In this document: positions 52,128-62,494 of the stretch, piece by piece
How the letters are laid out: the number at the start of each line of letters is the position of its first letter
Numbering within the stretch: position 1 is the first letter of the stretch
Source: Mycobacterium sp. WUMAC-067
GTDB taxonomy: Bacteria > Actinomycetota > Actinomycetes > Mycobacteriales > Mycobacteriaceae
NCBI RefSeq assembly: GCF_020217485.1
Contig: NZ_JAEKMI010000018.1
Span: 1-64,000 of the forward strand
Direction of reading: 5' to 3'
DNA: 64,000 nt
Notes under the pieces: model-generated
Database searches by the model: none
Told to the model about the DNA's origin: nothing
The model's input: only the letters and a program-made list of their open reading frames with translations
Made by a program: the position numbers and the translations under genes

Positions 52128-52149
52128 TTTCGGGCCGGCCGGCCCGAAA
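52128..52149 (-). other. Perfect 22-bp palindrome between rpsD and rpoA
   Basis: The palindrome has arms TTTCGGGCC and GGCCCGAAA around GGCC. It can fold as a 9-bp hairpin with a 4-nt loop in the operon transcript. It starts 5 bases past the rpsD stop and lies 49-70 bases upstream of the rpoA start. It may be a processing or attenuation signal. Confidence 0.55.
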
Positions 52150-52154
52150 GTCAC

Positions 52155-52760
52155 TTACTTCGAGTAGAACTCGACGATGAGCTGCTCGGTGAGCGGCACG
52201 TCGATCTGGGCCCGCTCGGGCAGCTGGTGGACGAGGATGCGCTGACGCTCCCCCACGACCTGCAGCCAGCTCGGGATCGGCCGGTCGCCCGCCGTCTCCC
52301 GCGCGATCTGGAACGGCACGGTGTTCAGCGAGGAGTCCCGCACGTCGATGATGTCGTACTGCGACACCCGGTAGCTGGGGACGTTCACGTGCACGCCGTT
52401 GACGCTGAAGTGGCCGTGGCTGACCAGCTGGCGGGCCATCCGGCGGGTACGCGCCAGCCCGGCGCGGTACACGACGTTGTCGAGCCGGCTTTCCAGGATC
52501 CGCAGCAGCTCTTCACCGGTCTTGCCGGATTGCCGCACGGCCTCTTCGTAGTAGCGACGGAACTGCTTTTCCATCACGCCATAGGTGAAGCGGGCCTTCT
52601 GCTTCTCCTGCAGCTGCAGCAGGTATTCGCTTTCCTTGATCCGCGCGCGGCCGTGCTGGCCGGGCGGGTAGGGACGCTTCTCGAACGCCTGGTCGCCACC
52701 GACGAGGTCGGTGCGCAGCCGGCGCGACTTGCGGGTGATGGGTCCGGTGTAACGAGCCAT
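52155..52760 (-). CDS. rpsD: 30S ribosomal protein S4
   Basis: This 201-residue protein has ARYTGPITRKSRRLRTDLVG, KRPYPPGQHGRARIKESEYL, the S4 signature region with VVYRAGLARTRRMARQLVSH and a C-terminal EQLIVEFYSK. It binds 16S rRNA, starts 30S assembly and commonly represses its own operon. Confidence 0.98.
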   Translation of the reverse strand: MARYTGPITRKSRRLRTDLVGGDQAFEKRPYPPGQHGRARIKESEYLLQLQEKQKARFTYGVMEKQFRRYYEEAVRQSGKTGEELLRILESRLDNVVYRAGLARTRRMARQLVSHGHFSVNGVHVNVPSYRVSQYDIIDVRDSSLNTVPFQIARETAGDRPIPSWLQVVGERQRILVHQLPERAQIDVPLTEQLIVEFYSK

Positions 52761-52769
52761 GAGTATCTC

Positions 52770-53186
52770 CTAGACCCTTCTGCGCTTCGGGGGGCGAACG
52801 CCGTTGTGCGGCTGGGGAGTGACGTCGGAGATCGCGCCGACCTCCAGACCGGCGGCCTGCAGCGACCGGATCGCCGTCTCCCGGCCCGAGCCCGGGCCCT
52901 TGACGAACACGTCGACCTTCTTGACGCCGTGCTCCTGCGCCTTGCGCGCGGCGTTCTCGGCGGCCAGCTGCGCGGCGAACGGCGTCGACTTCCGCGAGCC
53001 CTTGAACCCGACGTGGCCCGACGACGCCCAGGCGATGACGTTGCCCTGCAGGTCGGTGATCGTCACGATCGTGTTGTTGAAGGTGCTCTTGATGTGCGCC
53101 GCGCCGTGCGGGACGTTCTTCTTTTCCCGGCGACGGGTCTTCTGCCCCTTCTTGGGGGCGGACGCTGCCTTCTTGGCTGGTGGCAT
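52770..53186 (-). CDS. rpsK: 30S ribosomal protein S11
   Basis: This 138-residue protein has a basic Ala/Lys N-terminus and [40 protein letters not shown] and [20 protein letters not shown] with [13 protein letters not shown] at the end. It is part of the 30S platform. Nine bases separate it from rpsD. Confidence 0.98.
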   Translation of the reverse strand: MPPAKKAASAPKKGQKTRRREKKNVPHGAAHIKSTFNNTIVTITDLQGNVIAWASSGHVGFKGSRKSTPFAAQLAAENAARKAQEHGVKKVDVFVKGPGSGRETAIRSLQAAGLEVGAISDVTPQPHNGVRPPKRRRV

Positions 53187-53192
53187 GGCTGA

Positions 53193-53567
53193 TTACCTGG
53201 CCTTCTTCTTGCCGGCGATGGTGCGCTTGGGCCCCTTGCGGGTGCGCGCGTTGGTCTTGGTCCGCTGGCCGCGCACCGGCAGGCCACGGCGGTGCCGCAG
53301 GCCCTGGTAGCAGCCGATCTCGATCTTGCGGCGGATGTCGGCCTGGACCTCGCGGCGCAGGTCACCCTCCACCTTCAGGTTGGCTTCGATGTAGTCACGC
53401 AGGTGGGTCAGCTGGTCGTCGGTGAGGTCCCTGGTGCGCAGGTTCCTGTCGATCCCCGTCGCTTCCAGAATCTCGTTCGAACGGGTCCGGCCGACGCCGA
53501 AAATGTAAGTCAGCGCGATCTCCATCCGCTTGTCACGCGGCAGATCGACGCCTACTAGTCGAGCCAT
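53193..53567 (-). CDS. rpsM: 30S ribosomal protein S13
   Basis: This 124-residue protein has [33 protein letters not shown] and [20 protein letters not shown] with a basic C-terminus. It contacts tRNA and 23S rRNA at the intersubunit bridge. It is separated from rpmJ by 174 bases in which I see no gene. Confidence 0.98.
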   Translation of the reverse strand: MARLVGVDLPRDKRMEIALTYIFGVGRTRSNEILEATGIDRNLRTRDLTDDQLTHLRDYIEANLKVEGDLRREVQADIRRKIEIGCYQGLRHRRGLPVRGQRTKTNARTRKGPKRTIAGKKKAR

Positions 53568-53741
53568 AGGTGGCGTTTCCTCTTTTTCTAGGCGGAGGTC
53601 TGATCCCAGTCCGTTCCCGATCTATCCGGGGCCCGGCCTCCGTCCGGGCGTGAGTGAGCGACGTATTCGCTCAGTGGTACTGGGAGGTCTGCATTCAGTT
53701 GTGGTGTTGGTAGCGCGGGGCGCCTCAACGGCGCGGCGGCA

Positions 53742-53855
53742 TCAGCCCTGACGCTGCTTGTGGCGCGGATCGGAGCAGATCACCATGACCCGCCCGTGCC
53801 GACGGATCACCCTGCACTTGTCACAGATTGGCTTGACGCTCGGGTTCACCTTCAC
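53742..53855 (-). CDS. rpmJ: 50S ribosomal protein L36
   Basis: This 37-residue protein is read from the GTG at 53855: [20 protein letters not shown], then [16 protein letters not shown]. The zinc ribbon ligands Cys11, Cys14, Cys27 and His32 are intact. It lies between infA (50 bases) and rpsM. Confidence 0.96.
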
Positions 53856-53905
53856 GGCTGTTCGATCCTGTTCTGTCTATTCGTAGGTTGTTCTGATCGG
53901 GCTTG

Positions 53906-54127
53906 TTACTTGTACCGGTACACGATGCGGCCCCGGGACAGGTCGTAGGGAGACAACTCCACCACCACCCGGTCCTCCGGCAGGATGCGGATGTAGTGCT
54001 GCCGCATCTTGCCGCTGATGTGGGCAAGCACCTTGTGACCGTTCTCCAGCTCAATGCGAAACATCGCATTGGGCAGCGGCTCGACCACGCGGCCTTCGAC
54101 CTCGATGGCGCCGTCTTTCTTGGCCAT
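53906..54127 (-). CDS. infA: Translation initiation factor IF-1
   Basis: This 73-residue OB-fold protein has [40 protein letters not shown] and RIVYRYK at the end, identical in length to M. tuberculosis IF-1. It binds the 30S A site. It is the first gene of the ribosomal protein operon; its promoter lies in the 254-bp gap upstream, shared with the divergent flavoprotein gene. Confidence 0.98.
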
Positions 54128-54381
54128 AACTAGTTAAGAATCCTCGTCATTTAGTCTCGTTGTCGTCTGCGCCCAGACCGGCGCGACATGGCACACCGAC
54201 TTGCAACGTGAGCCGGTGACAGGACATTCCTAGGACTGGACACACAAAAAGTCGGCGCGGAGGTCGCACCGTCGTTCCACGATACCTGGTCATCGGCCAC
54301 CACCAAAATCGCTGTGGGTGGAACGCGGGGCCGCCCGCTCGACCTCCCACACGCCCGCTGACGAGCGCATACTTAACGCCA

Positions 54382-56064
54382 GTGAATACACCCGCACGCC
54401 CCGCAGACACCGCACCGCAGCGCAAGCCCGTCATGCTCACCGTCGACGACGATCCGTCGGTTTCGCGGGCCGTCGCGCGCGATCTGCGTCGCCACTACGG
54501 CGAGGACCACCGGATCGTGCGCGCGGAGTCGGGGCCCGACGCGCTCGGCACCCTCAAGGAGCTCAAACTGCGCGGCGAGACGGTGGCGCTGCTCATCGCG
54601 GACTACCGGATGCCGCAGATGAGCGGCATCGAGTTCCTCGAGCAGGCGATGGACCTGTATCCGGCGGCGCGCCGGGTGCTGCTCACCGCCTACGCCGACA
54701 CCCACGCGGCCATCGATGCGATCAACGTCGTCGACCTGGACCACTACCTGCTCAAACCGTGGGACCCGCCGGAGGAGAAGTTCTACCCCGTCATCGACGG
54801 GCTGCTGGACGCCTGGCGGGCCGCGCCCGAGCACCCCATCCCGCACACCAAGGTGATCGGGCACCGCTGGTCGGCGCGGTCCTGGCAGGTGCGCGACTTC
54901 CTGGCCCGCAACGGCCTCTACTACAGCTGGTTCATGGCCGACGAGCCCGCCGGCGAGCGGCTGCTGGGCGCCGCCGGCGAGGACGGCCTGCGGCTGCCGG
55001 TGGTCGTCACCCAGCGCGGCGACACCCTCGTCGAGCCCACCGACGCGCAGCTGGCCGAGACCCTGGGCCTGACCACCACACCGTCGCAGGAGTTCTACGA
55101 CCTGATCGTGGTCGGCGGCGGGCCCGCGGGCCTGGCCGCCGCCGTGTACGGCGCCTCCGAGGGGCTGCGCACCGTGCTCATCGAGCACACCGCGACGGGC
55201 GGTCAGGCCGGGCAGAGCTCGCGCATCGAGAACTACCTGGGCTTCCCGGACGGGGTTTCGGGCGGCCAGCTGGCAGACCGGGCCCGCCGGCAGGCCGAAA
55301 AGTTCGGCGCCGAACTGATCACCGCCCGCAAGGCCACCGCCCTCGAGGTGAACGGGTCCAAGCGCACCGTGCGCCTCGCCGACGGCGGCTCGATCGACGC
55401 GCACGCGGTCATCCTGGCCACCGGCGTCGCCTATCGCCAGCTGGACGCCGAGGGATGCGCGGAGCTGACCGGCTGCGGCGTCCACTACGGGGCGGCGGTC
55501 TCCATCGCCTCGGAGTGCGAAGGCGAAGAGGTCTACGTGATCGGCGGGGCCAACTCGGCCGGGCAGGCCGCCATGTACCTGTCGCGGACGGCCAAGTCGG
55601 TCAACATCGTGGTGCGCGCGCCCTCGCTGGAGGCGTCGATGTCCCACTACCTGATCCAGCAGATCGAGGCCAACCCCAAGATCAACGTGCTGACCTGCAC
55701 CGAGGTGCAGCGCGCCACCGGCGACGGCCACCTCGAGCAGCTGAGCCTGGTCAACAACCGGACCGGCGAAACCGAGGACGTCACCTGCGGCCGGATGTTC
55801 ATCTTCATCGGGGCCGCCCCGCGCACCGACTGGCTGGACGGGGTGCTGGCCCGCGACGACCACGGCTTCATCCTGACCGGCCCGGACCTGCGCAACGTGT
55901 GCGGCTGGACGCTGGACCGTCCGCCGCACCACCTGGAGACCAGCGTGCCGGGGGTGTTCGCCACCGGCGACGTCCGCTCGACGTCGGCCAAGCGGGTCGC
56001 GGCCGCCGTCGGTGAAGGGTCGATGGCCGTGATGCTGGTCCACCGCTACCTGGCCGAGAGCTAG
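54382..56064 (+). CDS. Response-regulator receiver fused to a thioredoxin-reductase-like flavoprotein, CxxC missing
   Basis: This 560-residue fusion starts with a receiver domain (about 15-135): acidic Asp22-24, phospho-acceptor Asp74 (LLIADYRMPQMSG), Thr102 (LLTAYAD) and Lys125 (YLLKPWD). A linker to about 235 precedes a flavoprotein domain with an FAD loop VVGGGPAGLAAAVYGASEG, GQAGQSSRIENYLGFPDGVS and an NADPH loop VIGGANSAGQAAMYL. Where thioredoxin reductases have GVxYCATC, this protein has GVHYGAAV (about 368-375). The nearest cysteines (in EGCAELTGC) do not make CxxC. It therefore cannot reduce thioredoxin in the usual way and is probably a flavin-linked sensor or oxidoreductase controlled by phosphorylation. 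It starts at a GTG, with the kinase gene eight bases downstream. Confidence 0.88.
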   Translation: MNTPARPADTAPQRKPVMLTVDDDPSVSRAVARDLRRHYGEDHRIVRAESGPDALGTLKELKLRGETVALLIADYRMPQMSGIEFLEQAMDLYPAARRVLLTAYADTHAAIDAINVVDLDHYLLKPWDPPEEKFYPVIDGLLDAWRAAPEHPIPHTKVIGHRWSARSWQVRDFLARNGLYYSWFMADEPAGERLLGAAGEDGLRLPVVVTQRGDTLVEPTDAQLAETLGLTTTPSQEFYDLIVVGGGPAGLAAAVYGASEGLRTVLIEHTATGGQAGQSSRIENYLGFPDGVSGGQLADRARRQAEKFGAELITARKATALEVNGSKRTVRLADGGSIDAHAVILATGVAYRQLDAEGCAELTGCGVHYGAAVSIASECEGEEVYVIGGANSAGQAAMYLSRTAKSVNIVVRAPSLEASMSHYLIQQIEANPKINVLTCTEVQRATGDGHLEQLSLVNNRTGETEDVTCGRMFIFIGAAPRTDWLDGVLARDDHGFILTGPDLRNVCGWTLDRPPHHLETSVPGVFATGDVRSTSAKRVAAAVGEGSMAVMLVHRYLAES

Positions 56065-56072
56065 GAGGGGCG

Positions 56073-57593
56073 ATGGCCGGCGCCGAATCCATCAAGGTCC
56101 CCTGCGAGCCCGACGAGCTGCGCAGCCTGTTTTTGTTCGAGGCGCTCACCGACGAGCAGCTTGCGGTGTTGTGCGCGGCGGGCCACATCGAAAACTACGA
56201 ACCGGGCCCGATCTGCGTCGAGGGCGAACCCGCCACCTGCTTCTACGTGCTGATCGAGGGCGAGCTGATGATGTCCAAGCTCTCCGGCGGCCAGGACATC
56301 GAAACCAACCGCACCTCGCAGCGCGGCGTGTACTGCGGGGCCTGGCGGGCGTTCACCGGCGGGAAGCAGAAGAGTTACGACGCCTCGGTGCACGTCACCC
56401 GGCCGTCGCGGTTCTTCGTGATGGACGCGCCGGTCTTCGCCCGGTTCATGAAGGACCAGTTCCCGATGGCCGTCCACCTGCTCGACGGCATCGCCGTCGG
56501 CACCGACCGGACCCGCCGGATCATCGACAACCGGGAGAAGCTGTTGGCGCTGGGCCGGTTGTCGGCCGGGCTGACCCATCAGCTCAACAACCCGGCGGCG
56601 GCAATCGCGCGGGCCGCGTCGGATCTGCGCGAACGGGTGGCCAGCATGCGGCACAAGCTGGCGATGCTCGCCGACGGCACCGTCTCCCCCGAGGCGCTCA
56701 GCGCCCTGGTGCGGCTGCAGGAGCGGGTCGCCGAGCAGGTCGCCAAGTCCGCCTCGCAGCATTTGAGCGCGCTCGAGACCTCCGACCGCGAGGACGCCGT
56801 CGGCGACTGGCTCGAAGAGCACGGCATCGACGGCGGCTGGGACATCGCGCCGACGTTCGTGGAGGGCGGCATCGACACCGATTGGCTGGAGCGGATCTCC
56901 GCGGTGAGCGAGGAGCTCGCGTCGACATCGGCGGAGCAGGCGATCCGATGGATCAACTACACCATCGAGAGCGAGCTGCTGATGAATCAGATTCTGGAAG
57001 CCAGCAAACGGATTTCGGCGCTGGTCGCCGACGCCAAGCAGTATTCGCAGATGGATCGGGCCCCGTTCCAGGTGACCAACGTGCACGATCTGCTGCGCAG
57101 CACGCTGGTGATGTTCGCCGACCGGTTGACCAAGGACGGCACCAAAAACTCGCACGCCGTCACCGTGGTCAAGGATTTCGACCAGTCGCTTCCCGAAATC
57201 CCGTGCTATCCGGGCGATCTCAACCAGGTGTGGACCAACATCATCGACAACGCGATCGCCGCGATGCGCGACACCGGCGGCACTCTGACCATCCGCACCT
57301 GCCGGGAAGGCGACAGCCTGGCCCGCATCGAGATCTGCGACACCGGGCCCGGCATCCCCGAGGACGTGCGCGAGCACATCTTCGAGCCGTTCTTCACCAC
57401 CAAACCGTTCGGCGAAGGCACCGGGTTGGGCCTGGACCTGGCGTTCAACATCGTGGTCAAGAAGCACCGCGGGGACCTGCGGGTGGAATCGGCGCCCGGC
57501 GACACCCGATTCATCGTGCTGCTGCCGCTGGAGCCGCCCGCCGCCGGCGTCGCCGTCGCCGACCTCGATGAGGACATCGCAGCGCCGGAATAG
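56073..57593 (+). CDS. Sensor histidine kinase with N-terminal cyclic-nucleotide-binding-type domain
   Basis: This 506-residue protein has no membrane segment. Residues about 15-135 look like a cNMP/CRP-type effector domain (LRSLFLFEALTDEQLAVLCA, FYVLIEGELMMSKL, SRFFVMDAPVFARFMKD). The dimerisation/phosphotransfer helix has His169 (LGRLSAGLTHQLNNPAAAIA). The ATPase domain has N-box VWTNIIDNAIAAM, G1 DTGPGIPE, F-box FEPFFTTKPFG and G2 GTGLGLDLAFN. The intact GGAGG site at its start and the eight-base gap couple it to the receiver-flavoprotein, its likely partner. The ligand is unknown; typical cNMP phosphate-binding residues are not obvious. Confidence 0.88.
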   Translation: MAGAESIKVPCEPDELRSLFLFEALTDEQLAVLCAAGHIENYEPGPICVEGEPATCFYVLIEGELMMSKLSGGQDIETNRTSQRGVYCGAWRAFTGGKQKSYDASVHVTRPSRFFVMDAPVFARFMKDQFPMAVHLLDGIAVGTDRTRRIIDNREKLLALGRLSAGLTHQLNNPAAAIARAASDLRERVASMRHKLAMLADGTVSPEALSALVRLQERVAEQVAKSASQHLSALETSDREDAVGDWLEEHGIDGGWDIAPTFVEGGIDTDWLERISAVSEELASTSAEQAIRWINYTIESELLMNQILEASKRISALVADAKQYSQMDRAPFQVTNVHDLLRSTLVMFADRLTKDGTKNSHAVTVVKDFDQSLPEIPCYPGDLNQVWTNIIDNAIAAMRDTGGTLTIRTCREGDSLARIEICDTGPGIPEDVREHIFEPFFTTKPFGEGTGLGLDLAFNIVVKKHRGDLRVESAPGDTRFIVLLPLEPPAAGVAVADLDEDIAAPE

Positions 57594-57629
57594 TGGAATA
57601 GGGCCGCACCGCGCCCGGTTGGGAACACC

Positions 57630-58478
57630 ATGACCGATGCACCAAGCAAGCCCGATCTCGGCCGGTTCGGATCGTTCGGACGCGGCGTCACACCCCAGCA
57701 GGCCAAGGACATCGAGGCGCTGGGCTACGGGGCCGTGTGGGTCGGCGGTTCGCCGCCCGCCGAGCTGGCCTGGGTCGAACCCCTCCTGGAAGCGACGACG
57801 ACGCTGCAGGTGGGCACCGGCATCGTCAACATCTGGACCGCGGCCGCCAAGCCGGTGGCCGAATCCTTCCACCGCATCGAGGCGGCCTACCCGGGACGCT
57901 TCCTGCTCGGCATCGGCGTCGGCCATCCCGAGGCCCACACCGAGTACCGCAAGCCCTACGACGCCCTGGCGGACTACCTGAAGCAGCTCGATGACTACGG
58001 GGTGCCCGCCAACCGCCGGGTCGTCGCCGCGCTCGGCCCGCGCGTCCTCAAGTTGTCCGCGGAGCGCTCCGCCGGGGCGCACCCCTACCTGACCACGCCG
58101 GAACACACCGCGCGGGCCCGCGAGATCATCGGCCCGTCGGCTTTCCTCGCCCCCGAGCACAAGGCGATTCTGACCACCGACGCCGACAAGGCCCGGGCGG
58201 TCGGCCGCAAGGCGCTCGACGTCTATTTCAATCTCGCCAACTACCGAAACAACTGGAAGCGGCTGGGTTTCGGCGAAGACGAGGTCACCCGGCCGGGCAG
58301 CGACCGGCTGGTGGACGCGGTCGTGGCCTATGGCACCGCGGACCAGATCGCGGCGCGGCTCTCCGAGCATCTCGAGGCCGGCGCCGATCACGTCCCCGTG
58401 CAGGTCCTGACGAAGGATGAAAACCTCGTCTCGGCGCTGGCCGAACTGGCGGGCCCACTGGGATTGAATCCGTCCTGA
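57630..58478 (+). CDS. LLM-class F420-dependent oxidoreductase, copy 1 (Rv3463-like)
   Basis: This 282-residue TIM-barrel protein has the TIGR03620-like form: GRFGSFGRGVTPQQAKDIEA, LGYGAVWVGGSPPAELAWVE, VGTGIVNIWTAAAKPVAESF and RFLLGIGVGHPEAHTEYRKP. F420 dependence is inferred from the family. It corresponds to M. tuberculosis Rv3463 in position and length (285 aa). It is followed 20 bases later by a close paralogue. Confidence 0.9.
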   Translation: MTDAPSKPDLGRFGSFGRGVTPQQAKDIEALGYGAVWVGGSPPAELAWVEPLLEATTTLQVGTGIVNIWTAAAKPVAESFHRIEAAYPGRFLLGIGVGHPEAHTEYRKPYDALADYLKQLDDYGVPANRRVVAALGPRVLKLSAERSAGAHPYLTTPEHTARAREIIGPSAFLAPEHKAILTTDADKARAVGRKALDVYFNLANYRNNWKRLGFGEDEVTRPGSDRLVDAVVAYGTADQIAARLSEHLEAGADHVPVQVLTKDENLVSALAELAGPLGLNPS

Positions 58479-58498
58479 CGACTCGTAGGGGGAGCTGA

Positions 58499-59365
58499 AT
58501 GACCGAGGGAGTTTCGCTCAAGCCCGACCTGGGCCAGTTCGGCGTGTGGCTGCCGACCCGATCCATCACCCCCCAGCTGGCCGCGGGGATCGAATCGCTG
58601 GGCTACGGCGCCGCCTGGATCGGCGGCTCGCCGGATGCGGGCCTGTCCTGGGCCGATCCGGCGCTGGCGCGGACGACGTCGCTGCACCTGGCCACCGGAA
58701 TCGTCAACATCTGGTCGGCACCGGCCCCGGCGGTCGCCGAGGCGTTCCACCGCATCGAAACCGGCCACCCGGGAAGGTTTTTGCTCGGCGTCGGCGTCGG
58801 CCACCCCGAGCACACCCAGGAGTACGTCAAGCCGTACGACGCCCTGGTCTCCTATCTCGACGAGCTCGACGCGGCCCTGGTGCCGACCAGCCGTCGGGTG
58901 GTCGCTGCCCTCGGGCCGCGGGTGCTGCGCCTCGCAGCGCAGCGCAGCGCGGGCGCGCACCCCTACCTGACCACCCCGGAGCACACGGCCAAGGCGCGCG
59001 AATTGCTCGGCGGGGCAGTGTTTTTGGCGCCCGAGCACAAGGTGGTGCTGAGCACGGACGCCGAGCGCGCCCGCGAGGTCGGCCGCCAGACCGTCGAGCA
59101 TTACCTGGGCCTGAGCAACTACGTGAACAATTGGCTGCGGCTGGGGTTCACCGAGGCCGACGTGCGCACGCCCGGCAGCGACAGACTGATCGACGCGGTG
59201 GTCGCCCACGGCACCCCCGAGGCGATCGCGGCCCGGCTGCGCGAGCATCTGGACGCCGGGGCCGACCACGTGGCCATCCAGGTCCTGGGCGGCTATTCCG
59301 AAGAAACGCTGCTACCTGCGCTGACCGAATTGGCCGGCGCTCTGGGGCTAACTGCCACAAACTGA
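58499..59365 (+). CDS. LLM-class F420-dependent oxidoreductase, copy 2 (tandem paralogue)
   Basis: This 288-residue protein is collinear with copy 1: LGYGAAWIGGSPDAGLSWAD, LATGIVNIWSAPAPAVAEAF, RFLLGVGVGHPEHTQEYVKP and RSAGAHPYLTTPEHTAKARE all have near-identical counterparts there. It is clearly a tandem duplicate, which M. tuberculosis lacks at this site. The C-termini differ most, hinting at a different substrate. It lies 27 bases upstream of rmlB. Confidence 0.9.
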   Translation: MTEGVSLKPDLGQFGVWLPTRSITPQLAAGIESLGYGAAWIGGSPDAGLSWADPALARTTSLHLATGIVNIWSAPAPAVAEAFHRIETGHPGRFLLGVGVGHPEHTQEYVKPYDALVSYLDELDAALVPTSRRVVAALGPRVLRLAAQRSAGAHPYLTTPEHTAKARELLGGAVFLAPEHKVVLSTDAERAREVGRQTVEHYLGLSNYVNNWLRLGFTEADVRTPGSDRLIDAVVAHGTPEAIAARLREHLDAGADHVAIQVLGGYSEETLLPALTELAGALGLTATN

Positions 59366-60388
<1,023 letters not shown>

Positions 60389-60389
60389 C

Positions 60390-61007
60390 GTGAAAGTTCG
60401 CGAACTGAAGATCCCCGGGGCCTGGGAGATCACCCCCGCCGTTCATGGCGATTCGCGCGGCCATTTCTTCGAATGGCTCACCGACAAGGGATTCAGCTCC
60501 TTCGCCGGTCACCGGCTGGACGTCCGGCAGGCCAATTGCTCGGTGTCATCGGCGGGCGTACTGCGCGGACTGCATTTCGCCGAGGTACCGCCGAGCCAGG
60601 CCAAGTACGTGACCTGCGTGCGCGGCGCGGTATTCGACGTCGTCGTCGACATCCGGGTGGGCTCACCGACATTCGGACAGTGGGACTCGGTGCTGCTCGA
60701 CGACACCGAGCACAGGACGATTTACCTCTCCGAAGGCCTCGGACACGGATTCCTGGCATTGCAAGACGATTCGACGGTGATGTATCTGTGCTCGGCGGAA
60801 TACAACCCGCAACGCGAACACACGATTTGCGCAACCGATCCGGCGCTGGGAATCGATTGGCCACTGGTGGGCGGCGCACCGCCGAACCTGTCCGACCGCG
60901 ATGCCGCGGCCCCCAGCTTCGACGAAGTGTGCGCCTCCGGCCTGCTTCCCACCTGGGAGGAGACGCAGGCGTTCATCGACGGTTTGCGGACGGAGCCCAC
61001 GAATTGA
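60390..61007 (+). CDS. rmlC: dTDP-4-dehydrorhamnose 3,5-epimerase
   Basis: This 205-residue cupin-fold enzyme epimerises C3 and C5. HGDSRGHFFEWLTDKGF, QANCSVSSAGVLRGLHFAEV (active-site His) and QAKYVTCVRGAVFDVVVDIR are diagnostic, as is YLSEGLGHGFLALQDDSTVM. The GTG at 60390 sits one base after the rmlB stop and matches the family start; a GTG at 60378 would add four residues and overlap rmlB. It completes the rmlBC pair. Confidence 0.96.
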   Translation: MKVRELKIPGAWEITPAVHGDSRGHFFEWLTDKGFSSFAGHRLDVRQANCSVSSAGVLRGLHFAEVPPSQAKYVTCVRGAVFDVVVDIRVGSPTFGQWDSVLLDDTEHRTIYLSEGLGHGFLALQDDSTVMYLCSAEYNPQREHTICATDPALGIDWPLVGGAPPNLSDRDAAAPSFDEVCASGLLPTWEETQAFIDGLRTEPTN

Positions 61008-61247
61008 CGCGGGTGATCGGCGCCGCCCATTGCGGCGACGTGCGTTATCCCGCACCATTCTTCGTGCTCGCGGCGCGTGAAATTGTTTTCGCCGCCTGAC
61101 CTGCCTATTAGACGTATATCTATTAACGTTTCCATTGCGTCCGCCGAATTGGACCGGTGCCGTAAAGCGGCAATGTTCGGCGTTCCGTGGCGCTAGGATT
61201 GCGCCGATGATGCCGAGGACGCCCTGTTTGATTGGCGGGAGCCGCCG

Positions 61248-62369
61248 ATGAAGCTTGGGCAGGTGTTCGATCCGCGAAGCAATGCGCTCAACGCGTGGCG
61301 GTTGGCGCTCGCGGGCGAGGTCATCTTTTGGCACACCTACCCGATCCGGGGTCATCTCCCTTCGGTGCGGGCCGTTCTGCAGCTGCTGCTCTGCGTCGGC
61401 GTGGACGGGTTCTTCGCGATCTCGGGCTTCCTCATCACGGCAAGTTGGATCAGTAACCCGCGGCTGCGCGCGTACCTGGCCGCCCGCGCCCTTCGCATCC
61501 TGCCCGGCTTCTACGTCTGCATGATCGTGACCGCGTTCGTCTTCGCCCCGCTGAGCGTGGCGATCCAGGGCGGATCGGCGGCCAGGCTGCTGTTCTCGTT
61601 CGCCCCGTTCGAATACGTCCTGAAGAACATCGCGGTGATGTGGCTCAAGCCCGACGTCGGCGGCACCCCGCACGACATTCCCAACGCGGGTATCTGGAAC
61701 GCCTCGCTGTGGTCGTTGTTCTGGGAAGTGATGTGCTATCTGGTCGTTGCCCTCATCGGTGTGGCCGGACTCGCCAACCGCCGGTGGGTTTCCCCGACGA
61801 TTTTGGTGGTGGCGGCGATCGGGGCGTCGATGATGCCGCCCGTCACCTTTCCCGAGGTGTTCAATCGGCCGACCGGCAACGTGGGAGCCGTCATCATCTT
61901 CCTCGCGTGCCGCGCCGCGATCATGTTCGCGGCGGGAGCGCTGCTGTATCAATGGCGCGATGTCATTCCCGCGCGGTGGTCGCTGGTCGCGGTGAGCGTG
62001 GTCATCGTGCTGCTGGCCGGACAGCTGCCCGATTACCGGGTGGTCGCCGCCGTCCCCCTGGCGTACGCCGTCGTCGTCTCCGGCTCCCTGCTGCACCACA
62101 AGCGCTTGAGATTACGCACGGACGTGTCCTACGGCATGTACATCTATGCGTACCCGACGCAACAGCTTTTGGCCGTCCTCGGCTTGCTCAGCCTCAATCC
62201 GTTCGTGTTCTGTCTCGCCGTGGCGGCGGCGACCCTGCCGCTGGCCGCGGCGAGCTGGTTCCTCGTCGAAAAGCCGGCGAGGTCGCTGAAGGCGCGGCTC
62301 AAACGAAAAGCTGCGGGTGCCCCCGAAGCAGCGATGGTGCTGCCGCCGGAGGCCACGGGCGCCGCGTGA
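61248..62369 (+). CDS. Acyltransferase-3 family membrane protein, copy 1
   Basis: This 373-residue protein has about ten membrane helices in the OafA/NolL-type acyltransferase fold. LGQVFDPRSNALNAWRLALA leads to the conserved His in EVIFWHTYPI, then GVDGFFAISGFLITASW and RALRILPGFYVC, the family signature. Later segments include IPARWSLVAVSVVIVLLAGQ and a C-terminal VEKPARSLKARLKRK. Such proteins O-acylate surface sugars or lipids. Location next to rmlBC hints at acylation of a deoxy-sugar-containing glycolipid, but this is inference. Confidence 0.88.
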   Translation: MKLGQVFDPRSNALNAWRLALAGEVIFWHTYPIRGHLPSVRAVLQLLLCVGVDGFFAISGFLITASWISNPRLRAYLAARALRILPGFYVCMIVTAFVFAPLSVAIQGGSAARLLFSFAPFEYVLKNIAVMWLKPDVGGTPHDIPNAGIWNASLWSLFWEVMCYLVVALIGVAGLANRRWVSPTILVVAAIGASMMPPVTFPEVFNRPTGNVGAVIIFLACRAAIMFAAGALLYQWRDVIPARWSLVAVSVVIVLLAGQLPDYRVVAAVPLAYAVVVSGSLLHHKRLRLRTDVSYGMYIYAYPTQQLLAVLGLLSLNPFVFCLAVAAATLPLAAASWFLVEKPARSLKARLKRKAAGAPEAAMVLPPEATGAA

Positions 62370-62494
62370 GTTCGGTCGCTACCGCCCACGGACTCACGTG
62401 ACGGCTCCACCGGCTTTACCGGTTGTCACCGACCACCGACCTCTGGCCGATACGATGGCGCCGTGGCGCGTGGCGTAACGAGGGCCGGAGGCAG

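Noticed and set aside
62365..62398. 10-bp stem with one G-T pair overlapping the stop of acyltransferase copy 1
   Set aside because: It overlaps the stop codon and has a long loop and no U-tract, so evidence for a terminator is too weak.
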